Assembly (NCBI GenBank): GCA_937952445.1
Contig: CALGAA010000425.1
Location: 1-5,494 of the forward strand
DNA length: 5,494 bases
From: an uncultured Bacteroidota bacterium
GTDB taxonomy: Bacteria > Bacteroidota > Bacteroidia > Chitinophagales > Saprospiraceae
Reading direction: 5' to 3'
Positions within the stretch are counted from its first letter, which is position 1, and each line of letters opens with the position of its first letter. The translations under genes and the position numbers were made by a program. Below the pieces are notes generated by a model. The model saw only the letters and a program-made list of their open reading frames with translations, did not search any database and was not told where the DNA came from. Positions 1 through 5,494 of this stretch are shown here, piece after piece.

Positions 1-1087
1 TCTCGGACAGCGACGGAACATGGATGGTTACCTCGGTATCGTAGGTCCCGGGTGCTGCCGATCCACCTACATCCGCAGCTTCCCGATTGAGCTGGAAGGT
101 ATAGGTCCCCGCTTCAAAAAAGTGGTTTCGCAGATCCTGTGCGCTCACGCTGAGGTCCTGGGTAAAATTCACACGGTTGCCCGTCGTCACTGCAAAGGGG
201 GAGTTGGTAAAAGTCTGCCAGGAGGAAGTCAACGTTCCGGTAGGAAGGCTAGAATGATTGCTACTCAGTCGAAGCGCGGAAACGGGTCTCGTGCCCTGTT
301 CATTCTTCGAGGACGTGAACTGGATGACGGGGGAGGATGCCCTGGCCCTGAGGTTCATATTCACAGTATGACCCAACTGCGAACCACCCAGATTTCCGAA
401 GGTGTATTCCGAAGAAGATCGGTACGGGCTGAGCGAGGTGACCTCGAAATACCGCGATGAAGAGCCCGACATCCAGGAAATGGCTGGGGGGATAGAAAGG
501 ATGATATTGAAAGTGGCTGGAGTGAAGATGATGTTTGACTCTAAAATATTACTTGGTACACCATAATTGTGAGCTATCGGCACAGAATAATTTCCAGATA
601 GGAATGCATAATTGGAGAAAATTCCAGAATTAATTCTGAAGTTAAACACCACATCACCGGGGGTGAAATTTGTAAACAAACTGAGTCCAATTAATGCGGT
701 ATTGAACCAATTTCTTTCATTCGTACTCAGCGTTTGAAAGTTTGGAATAGTACCTCCCGTAATGCTGGTACTTCCACCGATGGACAAAAGTCTCCATTGC
801 AAAATATCAAGTGGTAACGTCGTTCCAGAAACTATTTGGAAGGAATTTACCTGGGCTTGAATTTTGGGATCTTCGGCGCCAATAATTAAATTTAGAAGAC
901 CCAGCAAAGTTCTCCACCTATTAAATCCATTGGTATTCATAACAACTTCCGAGGTGTTTAGCTCAGTCCGGTTAAATATATGGCTGGCGGGCACCGAAAT
1001 GATCACATCCTGGCTCAGGGCCATCCCCGGAACTGCCCACAACAGGCAAATTTGCAACCACAACCCATATATTTTCTTCCCAGGCAT
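1..1087 (-). CDS. Secreted tip adhesin / minor pilin candidate, 3' end cut off by the window
   Basis: The frame is open from ATG at 1087 to the left edge (362 codons, no stop), so the gene is partial. Residues 1-25 form a signal peptide (charged PGKK start, hydrophobic core, cleavage ALS|QD). The visible mature part is all-beta-looking, cysteine-free and Asn/Ser/Thr-rich. Two domains can be suggested: about 27-180, with a hydrophobic run TLLGLLNLIIG at 60-70, and about 184-355, which opens with an alternating strand (NIIFTPATFNIILSI) and ends APGTYDTEVTIHV, much like the pilin C-terminus (PAGTYTQTITYTA). The start lies 4 bases after the usher stop, so the two are co-transcribed. Size, two-domain form and position after the usher match tip adhesins of CS1-type pili such as CooD or CfaE (known from the family; here inferred). 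The receptor is unknown. DNA for domain 1 is far more AT-rich than for domain 2. It could instead be a minor or anchoring pilin. That the frame is coding is nearly certain; the role is less so. Confidence 0.7.
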   Translation of the reverse strand, partial: MPGKKIYGLWLQICLLWAVPGMALSQDVIISVPASHIFNRTELNTSEVVMNTNGFNRWRTLLGLLNLIIGAEDPKIQAQVNSFQIVSGTTLPLDILQWRLLSIGGSTSITGGTIPNFQTLSTNERNWFNTALIGLSLFTNFTPGDVVFNFRINSGIFSNYAFLSGNYSVPIAHNYGVPSNILESNIIFTPATFNIILSIPPAISWMSGSSSRYFEVTSLSPYRSSSEYTFGNLGGSQLGHTVNMNLRARASSPVIQFTSSKNEQGTRPVSALRLSSNHSSLPTGTLTSSWQTFTNSPFAVTTGNRVNFTQDLSVSAQDLRNHFFEAGTYTFQLNREAADVGGSAAPGTYDTEVTIHVPSLSE

Positions 1088-1091
1088 ACCT

Positions 1092-3893
1092 TTAAAACGT
1101 TTTGACTTTGATGGTAGTATCCTTTTTCCGGTATGTAAACACCAGCGTTTCAGGTTCCACATCGTACCCCAGCACCACTGATTGTACCGGATTGGTAAAA
1201 TTGTATTGTTCGTTGTCTATATAGATCTCATATTCCCCCGACTCCAGATAGAATTCAAACTGGTTCTCATGGTTCACAACGGTCCGATGAACCTGTCCGT
1301 CCCGCGTCCGCGCATATACCACGATGCCCCGAACCTCGGTGTCTCTTCGATCGTACTTCTGCCTCAGCTCCGACAATCGTCCGGTCACCCGGATGGTTTC
1401 TACCACACCGATATCCATGCGGATATTTTGCTCCACCAGGATCGGCTCTCTGTGCAGATTAGTTCCTCCCCTTCCCTGCACATGCAAAGTGTACGAACCT
1501 TTGGGTACGTTTAGAAAAGTCACCCTTCCCCGTTCATCGGTAATGGCCACGTGATCATCGAGCCGGACCACCTCATGGGGATGTACGGCTTCGCCGGCAT
1601 CATACCGACCATTGAAATTGGCATCGGCGAATACGAGAAAACTGACTTTGTGATTGCCCGTTGCGGTGGACACCGCGAAATATTTTTTCACCCCTGCCCG
1701 GACCTGGTAGTGGTAGCCCTTATATCCTTCAAATTCAAGTGGCCGTAAATCGGAAGCATTAAAATAGCCCGTAGCCGACCAGGATGGTGATATTTTATAT
1801 TCGATATGTAACCTGCCGTTGTTGTTGATGTTGCGGTAGAGTTCGGAATAATTCATCCCTACAGCTGCCGATCCACTGAGGCGATTTCTCCACAACCCGA
1901 AGTCATAGGCGGCATAAAGCTGGGTATTCCAAAAATTTTGATCCTCATATTGATAGGCATGCAGTTCGATGACGCTGTAAGGATTCCACTGGGCCGTACC
2001 GTGCAGGGACAATTGGCCGAATCTGTAGGTCAGGTTGGTTCGCAATCCATGAAACCAATCGGGATGGTTGTCCTTGTTCGCATAGGAATATTCTGCGGTC
2101 AGATTAAATCCATGGCGGTGCGCAGCAGTTCCAAGCTGGGCATGTAACCGATAGGCAACCAGCTCGTGATTGACGTCGCCAAAAGTAGTTTTTTGCTGTA
2201 CTACCTGGGGGGAGAACAGGAGATTCCAATTTCCCGTATTCCATTGGTAGCCCGTTTTGATGGCGATATTGCTGTACAGGTATTCCGGCCGCACATAATC
2301 CGGCTGACTTTGAAAATTCAAATACCGGGGATTGATCCGTGAATGCTGGTACTGGGCAAAAATTCTTTGATTTCGGGCCAGTTCCCGCCCCAGACGCTGA
2401 CTGATATCGAAGTAGCCCCGGTTAAGGCCGGCATAGCCCCGTGTGGAATAGGCATTGTGGGATTGAAAATCCCAGACCGCTGAACGAAACTCATAGTCGA
2501 AACCCAGGGTACCGCCGACCTGTTTGTCGTCGTCCACAAGTCCTTTTTCATGACTCAATCCCCCATGTATCCTTCCCTGGTGCCGATCCCCACCGGCAAA
2601 GGACGAGGTAAAATGGGCCACCTGGGAATTGACCGATAACCGGTCGTCGTGATCAAAAACATAGGAAGCCTTACCGCCCCATTCACCAGTGCGGCCAAAA
2701 TCATATTTCACCCCCAGCATTTTCGCTGCATTTCCATGGGGATAATAGTTCCCGAACAAATTATAGTTGTTCTCCACCGCCATAACTTCAATCTGCTGAT
2801 GGGGCTGAAATCGGGTAGAAAACTGACCACCGCGACCGGAAATGGAATAATCGTAGTCGGAGCCATAGACACTCCCCAATCGCAGTTGGGAATGATCCTT
2901 TTCCAGCTCAATCCAGGTATCGTACACATTGTACAAGCCTTCTTCCAGGTAGGTATCCGTTTGAAGATTCAGGCGGGTATATAAATTTCCAGGTGCAGCG
3001 AATTCGGTATTCCCCCTGAATTGCAGGTAACTAAATCCAGAACTGATGTGATTGTAATTCAATTCAAGAAAGTTAGATTGTCCGCCCACATGGGGATTTG
3101 GCGCCACCTGTCTGTTGTATGATAAAGCGGTCACAAAAAACCGGGTTGTACCCACTTCGTTATCATCGAGACCATCCGTTGCCCGCACTTCGATTTGAAA
3201 TTCCGGAAATTGGATACTGGGATTGCGAAGCGAAATTTTGATTTCGATCATTTGTTTTTCCAACCCTGCAAGCGAAACGTGTTGATCCCGGGGTGCGATA
3301 TTCAAGCCATCGGGCATGGAACGAATCGAAAGCCTGATGTTTCGTGACCTGTAACTTCTGTTTTCCACAAAGAAGGTCAGCGTGGTTTCCTCTGCTCCGT
3401 ATGGAAGGTAATTTTCCCTTGAAAAGGGGGTGATAGCCAGCATTCTATTTTCGGGTTTGGATACGGCGAAGGACAATTCCAGTTCGTGTTCTTCTGCTGT
3501 CGCGGAGGATGGCGTGGAGCGCATAAGAGAAAACTGAATCCGCTGATAGCTGGATTTCATAAAGTCCAGATTGGCCATAAATTTTACGGGAAGACGCCGG
3601 ATTTCTCCTCCCTCCACCAAAATCTCATTCTCCGGAAAAAATAAAAGCCCCGGATAGGATTGTAATGGCGACAGATTATAAAGATTGATGGGTTCAGCAC
3701 CCCGATTATCGATCACCAACAGGTTGGTGAAGGTGGAACCCAATTCTGCCTGGATGGTATCCATCTGGAAATAAACATGCACCTGGCTGGATGTGTTCTG
3801 GGCAATAGCACCGCATACTATTCCCAGTGAAAAGGCCCAAAGGAGTCCCGTTCTTCGAAATCTATGGATCAATATGTGATGCAGGATACCCAA
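1092..3893 (-). CDS. Usher-like outer-membrane beta-barrel protein of a chaperone-usher pilus
   Basis: Predicted outer-membrane pore that would receive chaperone-subunit complexes and export the growing pilus. Residues 1-31 are a signal peptide (RFRR then a hydrophobic core, AIA|Q). About 35-145 and 150-257 look like two Ig-like beta-sandwiches; the second (LTFFVENRS, SMPDGLNIAP) resembles NEW3/COG1470-type domains. About 272-740 is a long series of alternating amphipathic strands rich in Tyr, Trp, Phe and Asn, enough for roughly 24 strands, as in PapC/FimD barrels. An early stretch at 338-357 (LRLGSVYGSDYDYSISGRGG) recalls the usher LGD...F/RG region. About 748-820 is a small beta domain with an SdrD_B-like calcium motif (DANFNGRYDAGE, 757-768), and about 825-933 is a second carboxypeptidase-regulatory-like fold. 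No separate plug or classical PapC_N domain could be recognised. At 933 residues it is somewhat longer than usual ushers. No ATG is available before residue 44, so the start is TTG at 3893, or TTG at 3872 for a more typical 24-residue signal peptide. Mature protein lacks cysteine. It could be another surface-export barrel, but the neighbours favour an usher. Confidence 0.7.
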   Translation of the reverse strand: MGILHHILIHRFRRTGLLWAFSLGIVCGAIAQNTSSQVHVYFQMDTIQAELGSTFTNLLVIDNRGAEPINLYNLSPLQSYPGLLFFPENEILVEGGEIRRLPVKFMANLDFMKSSYQRIQFSLMRSTPSSATAEEHELELSFAVSKPENRMLAITPFSRENYLPYGAEETTLTFFVENRSYRSRNIRLSIRSMPDGLNIAPRDQHVSLAGLEKQMIEIKISLRNPSIQFPEFQIEVRATDGLDDNEVGTTRFFVTALSYNRQVAPNPHVGGQSNFLELNYNHISSGFSYLQFRGNTEFAAPGNLYTRLNLQTDTYLEEGLYNVYDTWIELEKDHSQLRLGSVYGSDYDYSISGRGGQFSTRFQPHQQIEVMAVENNYNLFGNYYPHGNAAKMLGVKYDFGRTGEWGGKASYVFDHDDRLSVNSQVAHFTSSFAGGDRHQGRIHGGLSHEKGLVDDDKQVGGTLGFDYEFRSAVWDFQSHNAYSTRGYAGLNRGYFDISQRLGRELARNQRIFAQYQHSRINPRYLNFQSQPDYVRPEYLYSNIAIKTGYQWNTGNWNLLFSPQVVQQKTTFGDVNHELVAYRLHAQLGTAAHRHGFNLTAEYSYANKDNHPDWFHGLRTNLTYRFGQLSLHGTAQWNPYSVIELHAYQYEDQNFWNTQLYAAYDFGLWRNRLSGSAAVGMNYSELYRNINNNGRLHIEYKISPSWSATGYFNASDLRPLEFEGYKGYHYQVRAGVKKYFAVSTATGNHKVSFLVFADANFNGRYDAGEAVHPHEVVRLDDHVAITDERGRVTFLNVPKGSYTLHVQGRGGTNLHREPILVEQNIRMDIGVVETIRVTGRLSELRQKYDRRDTEVRGIVVYARTRDGQVHRTVVNHENQFEFYLESGEYEIYIDNEQYNFTNPVQSVVLGYDVEPETLVFTYRKKDTTIKVKTF

Positions 3894-3902
3894 CCGGACT
3901 TA
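3870..3902 (-). other. Chaperone-usher gene junction with in-frame stop and TTG start
   Basis: The chaperone stop TAA (3902-3900) is followed by GTC CGG and then TTG (3893-3891) in the same reading frame, so one stop codon is all that separates the two proteins. There is no ATG or GTG that would make a full usher signal peptide; the candidates are TTG at 3893 and TTG at 3872. The layout suggests that usher translation depends on ribosomes ending on the chaperone gene. No convincing ribosome binding site precedes either TTG, which is usual in Bacteroidota. Confidence 0.55.
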
Positions 3903-4697
3903 GAAATTAAAATTTTTCTCACCAATGCGCATATCATTCGTACCTGCCATTTTAATAATCACTACCCCCAGGAAATTACCGTCAATATCCGGGGGAATAT
4001 CAAAATGAACCACCTGGCTGGCACCCGGGAACATTGAAATATATATCGGCTTCAATTTCACCTCCTCGCCGGTTTCCGTATTGGTCAATTCAAACTCCAC
4101 ATTCGCATCGGTAATGGTATTTCCGTCATTTGTGATGTACACACCGACCTGCCGCTCCTGATACTCTGTATCCGACTCCACGATGTTGGTAATATCCAGG
4201 CTAATCAATGAATTGGAGGGGGGCGTGTAAAATATATGGAGCCCGAATTCAAAGAGGGTGATGATTCCAATCCCCGTTTCATCGTTCAAAGTGCGATCAG
4301 ATTCCTGTGGGAGTTGGGTTATAAACAACATGGAGTTGGTCACCGTTTCGGGAGAAGCATCATTGGGAATCCGCATCGTAACCTGTACTTCTTCAAATCC
4401 TCCGGCTGGTACAAGAATTGTGTTTTGGTCTGTGGAGAGCCATGCAGCGTTTGAATGCTCCAGACTACCCGGGTCAAAATAGATCTTATTCCCCAGTTCG
4501 TCCCTGGACCAATCTTTGTAGCTTACTGCAAGGCTGTGATCCCGATCCGATGTATTTCCCAGTCGTACGACCTGGGTCACGGTTTCTCCGGGTTGTCCGG
4601 TAAAAAACAATCTGGTGGGGGACATCGATAAGCCCTGGGCTTGAATTTCTGCGAATGCCCCACAAAGTAAACTAATCAGAAGGAGTAAGTTGCGCAT
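3900..4697 (-). CDS. Periplasmic pilus-assembly chaperone, PapD-like
   Basis: Boomerang-type two-domain chaperone expected to fold and cap pilin subunits in the periplasm by donor-strand complementation and hand them to the usher. With ATG at 4697 it is 265 residues; this start was chosen because MRNLLLLISLLCGAFAEIQA is a clean signal peptide (cleavage QA|Q), whereas the longer frame from TTG 4733 would add 12 residues encoded inside a hairpin. Domain 1 (about 22-160) opens with LSMSPTRLFF, where Arg29 (mature residue 9) matches the PapD anchor Arg8. It continues with a VVRLGNTSDRDHSL strand pair, a conserved-looking Trp63 and the proline-containing ILVPAGG turn, and ends with the alternating strand IITLFEFGLHIFYTP that corresponds to the subunit-binding G1 strand (FYRP in PapD). 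His154 sits where PapD has Lys112. Domain 2 (about 165-265) is a second Ig-like fold ending GEKNFNF. Only the signal-peptide cysteine is present. The gene lies between pilin and usher, with the hairpin ahead of it. Family assignment is firm; the subunits served are inferred. Confidence 0.85.
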   Translation of the reverse strand: MRNLLLLISLLCGAFAEIQAQGLSMSPTRLFFTGQPGETVTQVVRLGNTSDRDHSLAVSYKDWSRDELGNKIYFDPGSLEHSNAAWLSTDQNTILVPAGGFEEVQVTMRIPNDASPETVTNSMLFITQLPQESDRTLNDETGIGIITLFEFGLHIFYTPPSNSLISLDITNIVESDTEYQERQVGVYITNDGNTITDANVEFELTNTETGEEVKLKPIYISMFPGASQVVHFDIPPDIDGNFLGVVIIKMAGTNDMRIGEKNFNF

Positions 4698-4710
4698 GGC
4701 ATAGTATTTT

Positions 4711-4758
4711 AAATAAAAGGTTCCCATAATCAACGGACGCGCTACTATGGGAACCTTT
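4711..4758 (-). terminator. Intercistronic hairpin with U-rich tail after the pilin gene
   Basis: On the minus strand, AAAGGTTCCCATA (4758-4746) pairs perfectly over 13 bp with TATGGGAACCTTT (4728-4716) across a 17-base loop. One G-U and one U-A pair could extend the stem. The 3' arm runs into UUUUAUUU (4718-4711), as in an intrinsic terminator. It starts 22 bases after the pilin stop and ends 18 bases before the chaperone ATG. In pilus operons such as pap, a stem-loop after the major pilin gene limits or stabilises transcripts so that pilin is made in excess; the same role is inferred here. The stem is only moderately GC-rich, so partial rather than full termination is likely. Confidence 0.7.
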
Positions 4759-4780
4759 AGGGTGTTAGCTTGGGGGGTGG

Positions 4781-5332
4781 TTACTGTGCTGTTGCCGTAT
4801 AAGTTATGGTTTGGGTATAGGTGCCGGCTGGTTTACCCAGAATATCGCTGGAAGAGGCTTTGGCGGCCGGGATGAAGTAATCGAGTTCCAGAACCACCTG
4901 GCTTCCCAGATCTGCACCGGAAATCAGGGTTTGATCGGTGGTGGACAATACCACGTCGCTCGGTGTTCCTGTCATCGTTGTGGAACCCCCTGTAACAGGC
5001 TGTATGGTAAGTACATCCACCGGAATGTTGTTGGTATTGTACACAAAGTTAGCATCATTGGCTTTCACGGTAATGTTGAAGCTGTTCGTCGAAGTGACCA
5101 CCAGACTAGTAGGAACGTTCTGTGTTTGGTCGCTGTTGTAATCCTCCGCGGTGTTGTAGTTAAAATTAACCGTCCCCGCAGCAGCGGCACTTTCATCCTG
5201 ATCGATGGCGATTACATCAGCCAGAGTAATGTTGACCGTAGTCGTGGCCTGGTTGGTCTGGGCAGCCAGGTGATGTACACCTAATGCAACAAAGGCCAGG
5301 GTAAAAATTACAGAAAAAATTTGTTTTCTCAT
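4781..5332 (-). CDS. Major pilin subunit candidate (CS1/CfaB-like or DUF4402-like secreted beta protein)
   Basis: A 183-residue exported protein beginning at ATG 5332. Residues 1-24 are a signal peptide (MRKQIF..., cleavage LAA|Q). The mature protein is small, acidic, Thr/Asn/Val-rich, without cysteine and without a lipobox, so it is not a type V (FimA/Mfa1) lipoprotein pilin. Residues 29-43 (ATTTVNITLADVIAI) form an alternating hydrophobic strand suited to donate to the next subunit; this resembles the CfaB start (ITVTASVDPVIDLLQ, recalled from memory). The following order, a TVNFNYN strand near 54-60, LVVTSTNSFNITVKAND near 77-93 and IPVDVLTI at 103-110, parallels CfaB too. The end, PAGTYTQTITYTATAQ (168-183), looks like the last beta strand, and the same GTY motif recurs in the tip protein. 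It is first in the operon, behind a candidate promoter and ahead of a hairpin, as expected for the most abundant subunit. Alternative: another secreted DUF4402-type protein. Confidence 0.7.
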   Translation of the reverse strand: MRKQIFSVIFTLAFVALGVHHLAAQTNQATTTVNITLADVIAIDQDESAAAAGTVNFNYNTAEDYNSDQTQNVPTSLVVTSTNSFNITVKANDANFVYNTNNIPVDVLTIQPVTGGSTTMTGTPSDVVLSTTDQTLISGADLGSQVVLELDYFIPAAKASSSDILGKPAGTYTQTITYTATAQ

Positions 5333-5383
5333 GATTTGGTATTCTGAATGATTAAAAAATATTGTAGCTCATGCTAGACGTTG

Positions 5384-5391
5384 CAAATGTA
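5384..5391 (-). promoter_or_regulatory. Candidate Bacteroidota -7 promoter element for the pilus operon
   Basis: The minus strand reads TACATTTG at 5391-5384, an exact match to the Bacteroidota sigma -7 consensus TAnnTTTG. It lies 51 bases upstream of the pilin ATG, leaving an untranslated leader of roughly 45 bases that is AT-rich close to the start. The matching -33 box (TTTG) is not clear: only TTTA is present, at 5411-5408 with a 16-base spacer, shorter than the usual 19-21. A weak or activator-dependent promoter is possible. Confidence 0.4.
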
Positions 5392-5404
5392 AGCTGGCGA
5401 ACTC

Positions 5405-5439
5405 CTGTAAATTGTAGTGTTAGCTGTAAGTAATTGTAG
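5405..5439. repeat. Imperfect tandem repeats upstream of the promoter (possible operator)
   Basis: On the plus strand, CTGTAAATTGTAGT (5405-5418) is followed by CTGTAAGTAATTGTAGT (5424-5440). The ATTGTAG cores at 5411 and 5433 are 22 bases apart, about two helical turns, and a third ATTGTAG lies at 5361-5367. On the operon strand they read CTACAAT followed by TTACAG. Same-face direct repeats next to a -33/-7 region would fit a dimeric activator such as a LytTR-type response regulator, but no regulator gene is in the window. Confidence 0.3.
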
Positions 5440-5494
5440 TATAAGAGCTACAGGGGAGGGGGTAGGAGTTAGTGGTTAGAGCATAGAGCTTAGA

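Larger units (their letters stand above)
5363..5452. repeat. 8-bp inverted repeat bracketing the candidate promoter
   Basis: TGTAGCTC at 5363-5370 is the exact reverse complement of GAGCTACA at 5445-5452, enclosing 74 bases that contain the TACATTTG box and the tandem repeats. It overlaps the repeat family described at 5405-5439. A match this short can easily occur by chance in a 160-base region, so any role is uncertain. Confidence 0.2.

Noticed and set aside
20..460. 146-residue plus-strand open frame at the left edge
   Set aside because: Its Arg/Gly-rich low-quality translation is antisense to the tip protein, whose frame is open for 362 codons with a signal peptide.
864..1181. 105-residue plus-strand open frame across the usher-tip junction
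   Set aside because: It overlaps two minus-strand genes antisense and shows no protein-like pattern or upstream signal.
1092..3893. Barrel protein as a TonB-dependent receptor or T9SS component
   Set aside because: No TonB box, plug or SusC-like N-terminal region, and no type IX sorting domain; chaperone and pilin neighbours fit an usher better.
4698..4733. Longer chaperone start (TTG 4733 or ATG 4727)
   Set aside because: The extra residues lie inside the hairpin and precede a complete signal peptide that begins at ATG 4697.
4811..5284. 157-residue plus-strand open frame
   Set aside because: It is fully antisense to the pilin gene, has no signal peptide or recognisable domain, and the minus-strand frame has a clear signal peptide and pilin features.
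4781..5332. Type V (FimA/Mfa1) fimbrillin
   Set aside because: The signal peptide has no lipobox cysteine, the protein is much smaller, and the operon encodes a PapD-like chaperone and an usher-like barrel.

Overview
The window looks like chromosomal DNA of a Bacteroidota bacterium. This is inferred from three things: all four exported proteins have a Sec signal peptide ending just before a glutamine (LAA|Q, IQA|Q, AIA|Q, ALS|Q), there is an exact TAnnTTTG-type -7 box (TACATTTG) upstream of the first gene, and clear purine-rich Shine-Dalgarno sites are lacking. Genus cannot be told from the sequence.

All real genes lie on the minus strand and form one tightly packed block read from right to left. 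First comes a 162-base upstream region (5333-5494) with a candidate promoter and repeated CTACAAT/TTACAG elements. Next are a 183-residue secreted pilin-like protein (5332-4781), a 13-bp hairpin with a U-rich tail (4758-4711), a PapD-like periplasmic chaperone (4697-3900), an outer-membrane beta-barrel protein resembling a pilus usher (3893-1092) and a large secreted protein of at least 362 residues that runs off the left edge (1087 to beyond 1), best explained as a tip adhesin or minor pilin. The last three genes are separated by 6 and 4 bases.

Pilin, chaperone, usher, tip subunit is the layout of a chaperone-usher pilus operon, closest in logic to the CS1/CFA-I (alpha) type: pilin with an alternating hydrophobic N-terminal strand, no cysteines, and a two-domain tip protein of about 360 residues. 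Chaperone-usher systems are mainly known from Proteobacteria, whereas the well-studied fimbriae of Bacteroidota are lipoprotein type V pili (FimA/Mfa1). This block would therefore be an atypical, divergent chaperone-usher system. The expected working is that the chaperone caps secreted subunits in the periplasm, the barrel protein passes them across the outer membrane, and the 183-residue subunit polymerises behind the tip protein. The hairpin after the pilin gene would let the pilin be made in excess of the assembly proteins.

Notable oddities are an usher with two Ig-like N-terminal domains and no visible plug, a chaperone with His where PapD has its second anchor Lys, a TTG usher start in frame with the chaperone stop, and a sharp GC drop inside the tip gene over its N-terminal domain. 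No RNA gene, insertion sequence, CRISPR array or recombinase was seen, and there is no gene-free stretch over 300 bases.
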